Source: a virus. Taken from it: a DNA stretch of 64,000 nt. Shown piece after piece: positions 38,894 through 46,364 of this stretch (the stretch's first letter is position 1; each line of letters starts with the position of its first letter). The position numbers and the translations under genes are program-made. The notes beneath the pieces were generated by a model. That model saw only the letters and a program-made list of their open reading frames with translations. It did not search any database and had not been told where the DNA came from. The stretch lies in the IMG/VR virus record IMGVR_UViG_3300046652_000008, positions 30,920-94,919 of that record. One strand, 5' to 3'.

Positions 38894-39181
38894 ATGATAT
38901 ATCCAGTCGGAACGAAGTTTAGCCTATGGGTTCGAGAGTACGATATTGACGTGCGGGAATGGGTATGGGCGAAGACCCCAGTAACAGGAGTGCTTGAAGT
39001 AATTACAGAAGAATCCGTACATCCCAAAAATTGGGTTCCAGGTGGGCACAGGGCTGAAATCGGCGAGACGGTTATCCGAGTTAACTACGAAACGGGGAAA
39101 CCGTCCACACAATACGATATCCTGTTAAAGATGGACGCCAACCAAGAGCAATGGTTGACGGACGAAGAACTACCAGCATAA
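38894..39181 (+). CDS. hypothetical protein
   Basis: 95 residues, beta-rich (SLWVREYDIDVREWVWAKTP, TVIRVNYETG). GAGG upstream. No family recognised. Confidence 0.55.
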   Translation: MIYPVGTKFSLWVREYDIDVREWVWAKTPVTGVLEVITEESVHPKNWVPGGHRAEIGETVIRVNYETGKPSTQYDILLKMDANQEQWLTDEELPA

Positions 39182-39193
39182 GGAGAAACGACC

Positions 39194-40273
39194 ATGGCAT
39201 ATACCCACAAAGCCGAAGTATTCAAAATTAAAGAATTACACCCGCACCCAAACGCCGACAAGTTAGAGATTGTCAAGATTTTCGATGGCGAATGCGCTGT
39301 AAAGATTGGCGATTTCCACGTTGGCGACTTGGCTGTGTTCGTACAGCCCGACTCTTGCTTACCGGACATCCCAGAATACAATTGGCTCAAGGGCAAACTA
39401 CGCATCAGGGCGCAAAAGCTACGTGGGTATATTTCGGCTGGACTCGTCTTAAAGGCTCCTGAAGGGGCTAAAGAGGGTGACGACGTAGCCGAGCAGCTAG
39501 GCATTACGCATTACGATCCACCAGAGCCAGGACAATACCAATCAGGCCCTAAGAAGAACCGCCGCTTTGTGCCACGCTCTATGGCTCCGCAAGCCAGCGT
39601 GAAGGTCTATGACGTGGAGCCTTGGTTCCGTTACGCAGACTGCATCCCAGAAGGGACGCCAGTAGTAGCAGAGGAAAAGATCCACGGATGCAATACTCGC
39701 GTACTTTGCGAAAACGGCAAGATATTCGTAGGTAGCCGCCAATATTGGTTAGGCTATCGCTACGTGTCCAAGTTTAAGAAGTTGGTAAATAAGTATACCC
39801 ACGGTTTACTTTTTGCCGATAATGTAAACGATTCCGATTGGTGGGAGACGTTAGACGCTAATCCTAAGATCCTAGCGGTAGTAGCGCGGCATCCTGGATT
39901 AGTCTTCTTTATGGAGATGTACGGAGCGGTACAGGACTTGCGCTATGGCGCTATAGGGAAACAACGGTGGCTGGCCATCTTCGACATATACAATACAAAG
40001 ACCGGATCATTTATGACTCCAGCCACCAGGAATTTTCTGCTAGAATTAGAGGGTCTATTTGAGTACATGGTCCCAGTGGTGAGACTTTTCGACTACCATA
40101 AGGATCAAATCAAAGATATGGTTAGCGGAAAGTCTTTTGTGGCGACAGCGCCGGAAGGCCATATTCGAGAGGGAATCGTTATCAAACCGTTCTATAATGA
40201 GATATACGATTCACGACTAGGACGAGTAATCGTTAAAGCCGTATCTCCAGAATATCTATCAAGGGGGAAGTGA
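39194..40273 (+). CDS. Rnl5 / DRB0094-type RNA ligase
   Basis: 359 residues. An N-terminal OB-like domain (ELHPHPNADKLEIVKI, KIGDFHVGDLAVFVQPDS, LRIRAQKLRGYISAGLVL) precedes the ligase core with nucleotidyl Lys162 in EKIHGCNTRV, then FFMEMYGA and EGIVIKP. This is the layout of Deinococcus Rnl5-type ligase. Those enzymes seal nicks with a 3'-OH RNA end. A second, different RNA ligase besides the Rnl1 at 32.5 kb. AAGGAG upstream. Confidence 0.85.
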   Translation: MAYTHKAEVFKIKELHPHPNADKLEIVKIFDGECAVKIGDFHVGDLAVFVQPDSCLPDIPEYNWLKGKLRIRAQKLRGYISAGLVLKAPEGAKEGDDVAEQLGITHYDPPEPGQYQSGPKKNRRFVPRSMAPQASVKVYDVEPWFRYADCIPEGTPVVAEEKIHGCNTRVLCENGKIFVGSRQYWLGYRYVSKFKKLVNKYTHGLLFADNVNDSDWWETLDANPKILAVVARHPGLVFFMEMYGAVQDLRYGAIGKQRWLAIFDIYNTKTGSFMTPATRNFLLELEGLFEYMVPVVRLFDYHKDQIKDMVSGKSFVATAPEGHIREGIVIKPFYNEIYDSRLGRVIVKAVSPEYLSRGK

Positions 40274-40274
40274 C

Positions 40275-40496
40275 ATGAGTTTCAGATCGCTAGAAACCGA
40301 AGTCTTGGCCGAATTGCGAACCGTTGCTGGGAAAAAAGGAATAAGGCTGAAAGATATCATGGAATGGTCAACTGGAGATGTAAAGACGATCCCCGGAGAA
40401 GCACATTTCTTCCTGCCCAACCTTGAGGTTAACGTTGCTGTAGCTACAGAAGCACTCGGGAAGAAATTCAAGGCGAAGGAGTCAAAAGATGCCTAA
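40275..40496 (+). CDS. hypothetical protein
   Basis: 73 residues directly after the ligase, GGGGAAG upstream. Small, mixed. Overlaps the next gene by 8 bp. Confidence 0.55.
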   Translation: MSFRSLETEVLAELRTVAGKKGIRLKDIMEWSTGDVKTIPGEAHFFLPNLEVNVAVATEALGKKFKAKESKDA

Positions 40497-40707
40497 AATC
40501 GAATCCGCTATTCAAAGTTTGCTGTCGGGGAAGCACACGAAGCACTGGAATATGTCCGTAGCTGATGGGCTTGTCCATATCACCGTCTTTTGGGGCGGCA
40601 AGGATGGGCGTGAGTTTAATCGTATGCATATCGGGAAAGACCCAGAGCTAACCGCCGTTCGCGCACTTGAGGCGCTAAAGGAAGCAAAGGCGGCTGCAAG
40701 GCCATGA
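40489..40707 (+). CDS. phage hypothetical protein
   Basis: 72 residues; AAGGAG 7 nt upstream. GKHTKHWNMSVADGLVHITVFWGG and the helical tail VRALEALKEAKAAA look like a small conserved phage family of unknown role. Confidence 0.6.
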   Translation: MPKIESAIQSLLSGKHTKHWNMSVADGLVHITVFWGGKDGREFNRMHIGKDPELTAVRALEALKEAKAAARP

Positions 40708-40940
40708 GCGTAAACATGGATAACTGCCAATGGCGTCCAATCTCCGAGATCCACGAGGATTTTGGAGATTGCATCCTGATGAACATATACGATCCTGGGG
40801 ATATTCAGGTTGGCGGGAATCTTGATAACGACTGGGATGAAAATCTATGGACCCACTTCTCTAAACTTCCGCCATTGACCGAAGAGCAGGCGGAAGAACT
40901 AATACGAAGGATGGAGGCTAACGATGATGAACTTCTGTAA
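40704..40940 (+). CDS. hypothetical protein
   Basis: 78 residues; acidic, ends in a Glu-rich helix. Coupled by overlaps to both neighbours. Confidence 0.5.
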   Translation: MSVNMDNCQWRPISEIHEDFGDCILMNIYDPGDIQVGGNLDNDWDENLWTHFSKLPPLTEEQAEELIRRMEANDDELL

Positions 40941-41196
40941 AGACTGCAAACATTTACTAATTAGCGAGCCTCCGATAGGGTCTCACGATCCTGTTGTATA
41001 TTTATGTCACCATCCAGCAGAAGCGAACCCGAATTATATCACTGGACATGTTTTATTTCCACGCTGCTACGATGTTAGATTTAATTACCCAGTATGCGAA
41101 CAATTCGAGTCTATCTTGCCGAAGTCAACCGCATGGGCGCGTTTTAAGCGTTGGCTCAGTAACCCACCACATCACATCCCAGGCTCCAACCTTTAG
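40924..41196 (+). CDS. small cysteine-rich protein
   Basis: 90 residues with GGAGG 6 nt upstream. CKDCKH, CHHP, RCYD and CEQFE: a four-cysteine layout typical of small phage zinc proteins. The overlapping frame at 40994-41260 has no ribosome site and is not called. Confidence 0.55.
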   Translation: MMNFCKDCKHLLISEPPIGSHDPVVYLCHHPAEANPNYITGHVLFPRCYDVRFNYPVCEQFESILPKSTAWARFKRWLSNPPHHIPGSNL

Positions 41197-41246
41197 CCAT
41201 TCGCGCTATACTGAAGTTATGCGCTTCTGCGCACAGGACTACAAAA

Positions 41247-44159
41247 TTGCACTCATATGATATGCCCACAGACTACCAGAAGTTTATTGCGCTCGCAATG
41301 TATTCGCGCTGGGACGATTCCAAAAAGCGCCGGGAAACTTGGGAAGAAACGGTAGAACGCTGGTATAACTTTTGGGTTAAGAGAATCAACAAGATCGCAG
41401 CAGAGACGCCGCTAGACGCCACGGCGACCAAAAACCTGCAAGATAAGCTAGTAGAAGCCAAAGACTACGTTTTACGCCAGGAGGTTATGCCTTCTATGCG
41501 GTCGCTAATGGCGGCTGGCAAGGCGCTGGAAACGCATTCCTTATCTGGTTTCAATTGTAGCTATATTTCTATAAATTCTCCAAAGTCCTTTGATGAATTA
41601 CTCTACTCTAGTATGTGCAGCGTCGGAGTTGGGTATAGCGTTGAATCTAAATACACAAGTCAACTGCCAGAAATTCCTACCCTTTACCCCACAGACACTA
41701 CAATCGTAGTTGCTGATAGTAAAATTGGTTGGGCGTCTTCGCTTAGAGAGTTGACCACTCTCTTATATGTTGGGAAAATACCAAAATGGGATCTCAGTAA
41801 GTTAAGGCCAGCAGGGGCAAGGCTCAAGACTATGGGTGGGAGATCTTCGGGAAGCGGGCCACTCAACGAAGTGTTTGAGTTTGTGGTGAAGACCTTTAAG
41901 AATGCACAGGGTCGAAAACTCAAGCCCATCGAGTGCCACGACATATGCTGTATTATTGGGCAAGCCGTAGTCGTGGGGGGGGTTAGACGTGCCGCGTTGC
42001 TGAGTATGTCAGACTTAGATGATGACGAAATGCAACACGCTAAACATGGCAGATGGTACGATGACTTTCCGTACCGTGGGTTGGCTAACAACTCGGCGGC
42101 GTACTACAAGCGCCCGAATGTCGCAGAATTTATGCATGAATGGACATCGCTGTACCGTTCAAAGTCTGGGGAGCGGGGAATAATCAATGTCGAAGGATTA
42201 CGAAAGACAGCGCCAGAACGCAGAGAAAAATCTAAACTGGCTGGCATGAATCCGTGCGTAGTCGGAGAAACTTTGCTGCTTACCGAGTTTGGGTATTTCA
42301 AAATTAAAGACCTAGTGGGGAAAGACGTGAATGTGTGGAATGGCACAAACTGGTCTTCGGTAACTCCGTTCTCTACCGGGACCAATGAAGTCTACGACGT
42401 TAAGTTTAGCGATGGGGCGGCTATGTCCGTAACCCCATACCACAGGTTTCCCGTGAAATCGGGATATTCCTCACCATGCCGGATGACAGAACTGATAGAT
42501 ATGAACATTGGCGATAAGTTAGAAAAGTTCCCAATGCCAGTTTGCGGAGACGTAACCCTAAGTGACGATGAATCTTACCGAAAGTCTGCGTATAGCCAAG
42601 GGTTTTACGCTGGAGATGGGAATGACGGATATGAGAATTCATGGCTATATGGAGAAAAGTATTACAAATGCCAGGATAGACTAGTTGGGCGTATTGGAAA
42701 ATACAATGAAGACTATGGAAGGGGTAACTGGAACCATGGCCCAATGTTTGACAAGCGGTACGTCCCCGTTAACGAGCCGATTAGTTATCAAATAGAATGG
42801 CTAGCTGGCCTATTGGACTCCGATGGGGTTATGACTTCAGACCTCCACGGGAACGGGTTGCAAGTTGTGTCTATCAATAATCAGTTTTTGCTAGACACCA
42901 GGCTGATGCTTTCCCGGATGGGCATAAGATCAAAGATAATCTTCGCGTGCTCAGAGGAAATGCGTCCCATGCCAGATGGGAAGGGCGGATCTAAACTATA
43001 CCTATGCCAAGCGGCCAATCGGCTATTGATTGGCAATGCTGAGTCGTTTTGCTTATGGGAGCTAGGCTTGAGGACTAGCAGGCTTGGGCTGTCGGGTAGA
43101 TCGCCACAGCGGAGCGCTGGACAATTTGTTAAGATCGCCTCTATCGAAAAGACAGGGAGAGCAGAGGAGACATTCTGCGTAACCGAAAAGGAATTCGGAC
43201 TGGTTACATTTAATGGAATAGTAACGGGAAATTGCGGTGAAGTGCTCCTTCGTGACCGAGAAACGTGCAACTTGTCTGCCGTGATCTGCCGCCCCACGGA
43301 TACAGCTATAGACATACTCGAAAAAGTAGAAATCGCGTCATTTATCGGAACACTCCAATCTACCCTCACTGACTTCAAATACCTGAGCAAGAAGTGGAAA
43401 GAGAATTGCGACGAGGAGCGGCTATTGGGAGTTTCTCTGTCTGGTATCATGGACAACCCACTACTCCATAACGTAAGTAATCTCAACCCGGATCTGCCAA
43501 CGCTACTTGAAACATTGAAGCGCGAAGCCGTAGAGACGAACGAGCACTACGCAGACATGCTGAAGATCAATCACTCAGCCGCCGTTACTTGCGTTAAGCC
43601 TGATGGGAATACGTCTCAACTCGTGGACTCATCCCCAGGTATCCATCCACGGTTCTCTAAGTATTATATGCGCACCGTTAGGCGCGACAAGAAAGACCCA
43701 CTCTCCATCCTGCTAAAACAGCAAGGAGTCTACCACGAAGACGATGTATCACGTCCAAAAGATACGGATGTACTATACTTCCCAGTTAAGTCTCCAGAAG
43801 GCAGCGTATTCCGTAAAGACGTTACAGCCATCCAACAATTAGACTTGTGGCTCATCTACAAGCAGCATTGGTGCGAGCATAACCCGTCCACGACGATCTA
43901 CGTCCGTGAAGACGAATGGATGGAAGTAGGAGCATGGGTCTACCGCAACTGGGACTACGTTGGCGGCTTGTCATTCCTGCCCTACTCAGACCACATCTAC
44001 AAGCAAGCGCCCTACCAAGAGATCAGCAAGGAAGAGTACGACGCGGCGGTAGCGGCCTTCCCTAAAATCGACTTTTCTAAGCTCTCAGATGTTGAGCTAG
44101 ACGACGGAACCACGGGCTCAAAAGAGCTTGCTTGCTCTGGCGGCATGTGCGAACTATAG
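41247..44159 (+). CDS. nrdJ: class II (B12-dependent) ribonucleotide reductase with in-frame intein
   Basis: 970 residues, of which 337-662 are an intein; the spliced enzyme would be about 644 residues. It has FNCSY near residue 120 (redox Cys), the active-site NP|CGE loop split by the intein, CVKPDGNTSQLVDSSPGIHPRF (phosphate/Pro loop) and a C-terminal redox pair CSGGMC. It makes dNTPs from NTPs using adenosylcobalamin and needs no oxygen or activase. TTG at 41247 has AGGA 8 nt upstream; an ATG at 41262 is the alternative start. Confidence 0.9.
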   Translation: MHSYDMPTDYQKFIALAMYSRWDDSKKRRETWEETVERWYNFWVKRINKIAAETPLDATATKNLQDKLVEAKDYVLRQEVMPSMRSLMAAGKALETHSLSGFNCSYISINSPKSFDELLYSSMCSVGVGYSVESKYTSQLPEIPTLYPTDTTIVVADSKIGWASSLRELTTLLYVGKIPKWDLSKLRPAGARLKTMGGRSSGSGPLNEVFEFVVKTFKNAQGRKLKPIECHDICCIIGQAVVVGGVRRAALLSMSDLDDDEMQHAKHGRWYDDFPYRGLANNSAAYYKRPNVAEFMHEWTSLYRSKSGERGIINVEGLRKTAPERREKSKLAGMNPCVVGETLLLTEFGYFKIKDLVGKDVNVWNGTNWSSVTPFSTGTNEVYDVKFSDGAAMSVTPYHRFPVKSGYSSPCRMTELIDMNIGDKLEKFPMPVCGDVTLSDDESYRKSAYSQGFYAGDGNDGYENSWLYGEKYYKCQDRLVGRIGKYNEDYGRGNWNHGPMFDKRYVPVNEPISYQIEWLAGLLDSDGVMTSDLHGNGLQVVSINNQFLLDTRLMLSRMGIRSKIIFACSEEMRPMPDGKGGSKLYLCQAANRLLIGNAESFCLWELGLRTSRLGLSGRSPQRSAGQFVKIASIEKTGRAEETFCVTEKEFGLVTFNGIVTGNCGEVLLRDRETCNLSAVICRPTDTAIDILEKVEIASFIGTLQSTLTDFKYLSKKWKENCDEERLLGVSLSGIMDNPLLHNVSNLNPDLPTLLETLKREAVETNEHYADMLKINHSAAVTCVKPDGNTSQLVDSSPGIHPRFSKYYMRTVRRDKKDPLSILLKQQGVYHEDDVSRPKDTDVLYFPVKSPEGSVFRKDVTAIQQLDLWLIYKQHWCEHNPSTTIYVREDEWMEVGAWVYRNWDYVGGLSFLPYSDHIYKQAPYQEISKEEYDAAVAAFPKIDFSKLSDVELDDGTTGSKELACSGGMCEL
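42255..43232 (+). mobile_element. NrdJ intein with LAGLIDADG endonuclease
   Basis: 326 residues. It starts with Cys337 (CVVGETLLLTEFGYFKIKD, block A), has SVTPYHRFPV (block B, T-x-x-H), two LAGLIDADG-type helices, SQGFYAGDG (450-458) and WLAGLLDSDG (518-527), and ends EFGLVTFNGIVTGN before Cys663 (+1). The penultimate residue is Gly, not the usual His. The insertion lies between Pro and the catalytic Cys of NPCGE, a conserved intein site in reductases. The product excises itself and the endonuclease copies the intein into empty alleles. Confidence 0.88.
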
Positions 44160-44170
44160 TACAATAAGGC

Positions 44171-44752
44171 ATGGTAGACGCTTACGAGATTGTATTCGTG
44201 GACCGGAACGGGATATTCCATACGTTTCCGCTCTCTTGGGCGTCTACTATTCTCTACGACGATAGGTGTATGCGTGACGAAGTAGTGTACGCGAATCCTC
44301 CAATGTCTCTCCATGCGTCCCTGTATCATCTCTACGCTGGAAAGTGTGAGATGTTCTCCAGCGGACCAATGACGCTGTATACCAATTCCAGCACAGCATA
44401 CGATAAGTACACCGCGCCCTATGCCTTTGGCGGCAAGGTGAAGCTCCAGGATCGGCCATGCTCGCAGCTTCGCTACCAGGAGCAGGATAGAGCAACAATC
44501 AGGACGGTGGAGTTCGACTTCGGCGGTAAACATAAGACGATCTACGGATGTACATATAAGGCGGGGATTGAGGAATATTATGCTAGGGTTGCAGATAACG
44601 GCTGTTACGCATATATATGCCCGAGTCACCTTAATAGACAGGGTAAAATCAATGACCTGAATATGGGGCCATCGTGCTGCCCAAAATATCAAAAACAAGA
44701 GCTTCGGACGGTAGCCACCTATGGAGATTACGCGCTCGTGGAAGTATTTTGA
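44171..44752 (+). CDS. hypothetical protein
   Basis: 193 residues. TACAAT (44159-44164) lies 6-7 nt before the ATG, so the message may be leaderless. Mixed alpha/beta with scattered Cys; CCPKY near the end. Its stop codon lies within TTTTGAT, the presumed insertion side of the TnpB element. Confidence 0.55.
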   Translation: MVDAYEIVFVDRNGIFHTFPLSWASTILYDDRCMRDEVVYANPPMSLHASLYHLYAGKCEMFSSGPMTLYTNSSTAYDKYTAPYAFGGKVKLQDRPCSQLRYQEQDRATIRTVEFDFGGKHKTIYGCTYKAGIEEYYARVADNGCYAYICPSHLNRQGKINDLNMGPSCCPKYQKQELRTVATYGDYALVEVF

Positions 44753-44760
44753 TTAGCATG

Positions 44761-44787
44761 TTGACTTTTATGGATTATTGCGATAAT
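44761..44787 (+). promoter_or_regulatory. promoter TTGACT-N15-GATAAT for tnpB
   Basis: -35 TTGACT (44761-44766) and -10 GATAAT (44782-44787), about 15 nt before the TnpB ATG. Indicates that the TnpB gene carries its own promoter. Confidence 0.6.
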
Positions 44788-44801
44788 CTATAAGTATAGA
44801 G

Positions 44802-46010
44802 ATGGTGCGCGGATTCAAATATCGAATATACCCAACCAAGGGCCAGAAGGAGTCGCTGGCTAAGGTGTTTGGTTGCTGCCGCTATGTCTATAATTGGGCA
44901 CTTGGCATGAGAACCAAGGCGTGGAAAGAGCGCGGTGAGCGTGTTAACTATTACCAGACAAATAAGGCCCTTACACAGTTAAGGCATTCCCCAGAAACAG
45001 CATGGCTATCTGGATCAAGCGCAGTCGCAGAACAAATGGCACTGATGTCCCTTCAGGATTCATTTTCTAATTTCTGGGACAAGAATTCAAATTATCCAAA
45101 ATTCAAGGAAAAGAGAAACAAGCAGTCCGCTAAATTCGTAGGAAATGGGTTTTCACTGCATTCATGCCGACTTATGATTGTCAAGGTTGGCGTGCTGAAA
45201 GTGCGGTGGTCTGGTAGATTATTGAATGAACCAACCAGCGTTACCATATCTAAGACATCCTCTGGGAAGTATTATGCGTCGTTTACGGTAGACGAACCGT
45301 TGCGAGAGATGCCAGCCGCTACAAAGAGCATCGGGATTGACGTTGGGATTGAGACGTTTGCGACGACCAATGAGGGCTCTAAGTACACTGCTCCGCGTCC
45401 ATTACGCAAGAAGATGGCGCAACTGAAGAGAGCGCAGAAGTCGTTGAGCCGAAAGAAGAAAGGCTCAAAGAACCGAGAGAAGCAGAGAATCCGCGTAGCG
45501 ATTATTCACGAGAAGATAGCAAACATACGAAAGGACTTCATCCACAAGTTAACCACTAAGCTGGTACGTGAAAACCAAACGATTGTGACTGAAGACTTGA
45601 ACGTGCGCGACATGATGCAGAATCACAAACTAGCCGGATCTATCGGGGATCAGGGCTGGGGAGAATTCTTCCGGCAACTAGACTATAAATGTAGGTGGTA
45701 CGGCAGAGATTACGTCAAGATTGACAGGTTCTACCCATCGTCCAAGATGTGCTCAAACTGTAGCCACATTGTAGAACGACTGCCGCTAGACAAGCGAACA
45801 TGGAAGTGTGAAAAGTGCGGAACTGTCCACGACCGCGACGTTAACGCGGCGAAGAACATTTTAGCGGCGGGGTACGCCGTTTTAGCCTGTGGAGATGGTG
45901 TAAGACCCAAACGCTCGAAAGAACGCAAGGGCAACTGTCGGCGAAGCAGGAACGCGAACTTTACTAATATTGGCTCTAGTGATAGAATAGTATTAGTGGA
46001 AGAGAATTGA
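44802..46010 (+). CDS. tnpB: TnpB RNA-guided nuclease (IS200/IS605 type), solo
   Basis: 402 residues, full length. N-terminal helical part FKYRIYPTKGQKESLAKVFG; RuvC residues Asp180 (GIDVGIE), Glu264 (VTEDLNV) and Asp346 (HDRDVNAAKN); zinc ribbon Cys317, Cys320, Cys336, Cys339. All catalytic residues are present. TnpB uses an omegaRNA made from its own 3' end to cut DNA beside a short TAM and thereby keep the element in place. No TnpA transposase is present. It sits between the reductase region and the tail-spike genes. Confidence 0.92.
   Translation: MVRGFKYRIYPTKGQKESLAKVFGCCRYVYNWALGMRTKAWKERGERVNYYQTNKALTQLRHSPETAWLSGSSAVAEQMALMSLQDSFSNFWDKNSNYPKFKEKRNKQSAKFVGNGFSLHSCRLMIVKVGVLKVRWSGRLLNEPTSVTISKTSSGKYYASFTVDEPLREMPAATKSIGIDVGIETFATTNEGSKYTAPRPLRKKMAQLKRAQKSLSRKKKGSKNREKQRIRVAIIHEKIANIRKDFIHKLTTKLVRENQTIVTEDLNVRDMMQNHKLAGSIGDQGWGEFFRQLDYKCRWYGRDYVKIDRFYPSSKMCSNCSHIVERLPLDKRTWKCEKCGTVHDRDVNAAKNILAAGYAVLACGDGVRPKRSKERKGNCRRSRNANFTNIGSSDRIVLVEEN
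45963..45997 (+). ncRNA. hairpin at tnpB 3' end, candidate omegaRNA part
   Basis: ACTAATA/TATTAGT 7-bp stem (45963-45969 with 45991-45997) with an inner CTA-gtga-TAG hairpin, overlapping the last codons of tnpB. OmegaRNAs of IS605 elements end with such structure at the right end, followed by the guide. TTGAT follows at 46007. The exact RNA end and guide cannot be set from the sequence. Confidence 0.4.
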
Positions 46011-46034
46011 TACCAGGAGCCTTTAATCAAGTAA

Positions 46035-46364
46035 ATGCCAAACGTCTATACCGCAAGAAATTGCAATGCGCCAAGTCTAACATATCAGACGAAAACTCCG
46101 CTCCAGCCAGCCCCTACGGTTAATACTCAGTTCCCGCTTGTCGATGTTGACTTGCTCGGCCTAAGTGTGACAAACACCACTGGAGCCGGAATCACTTTCA
46201 TAGTAACAGACGGGCAATCTACCCCACAAACCTTCATCTCTGCCACCATTCCGGCAAACTCTGTCTATGTGGTCAATTCCCCATACGGAGTCTATATGGC
46301 TGGAGGTTTTTGGATCATCGCTGGGGGAGTCGGCTTGATTTTCGGCGCTAAGTGGGTACAGTAA
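46035..46364 (+). CDS. hypothetical virion-associated-like protein
   Basis: 109 residues; AGGAG is 15 nt before the ATG, a long spacing. Thr/Ala/Val-rich beta-structure (LLGLSVTNTTGAGITFIVTD) and a hydrophobic C-terminus. Located right before the tail-spike gene, so probably a structural or adsorption protein. Confidence 0.55.
   Translation: MPNVYTARNCNAPSLTYQTKTPLQPAPTVNTQFPLVDVDLLGLSVTNTTGAGITFIVTDGQSTPQTFISATIPANSVYVVNSPYGVYMAGGFWIIAGGVGLIFGAKWVQ

Noticed and set aside
40994-41260. Open frame overlapping the cysteine-rich gene and reductase start
   Set aside because: No ribosome site and no protein-like features; the neighbour in the other frame has GGAGG and zinc-type cysteines.
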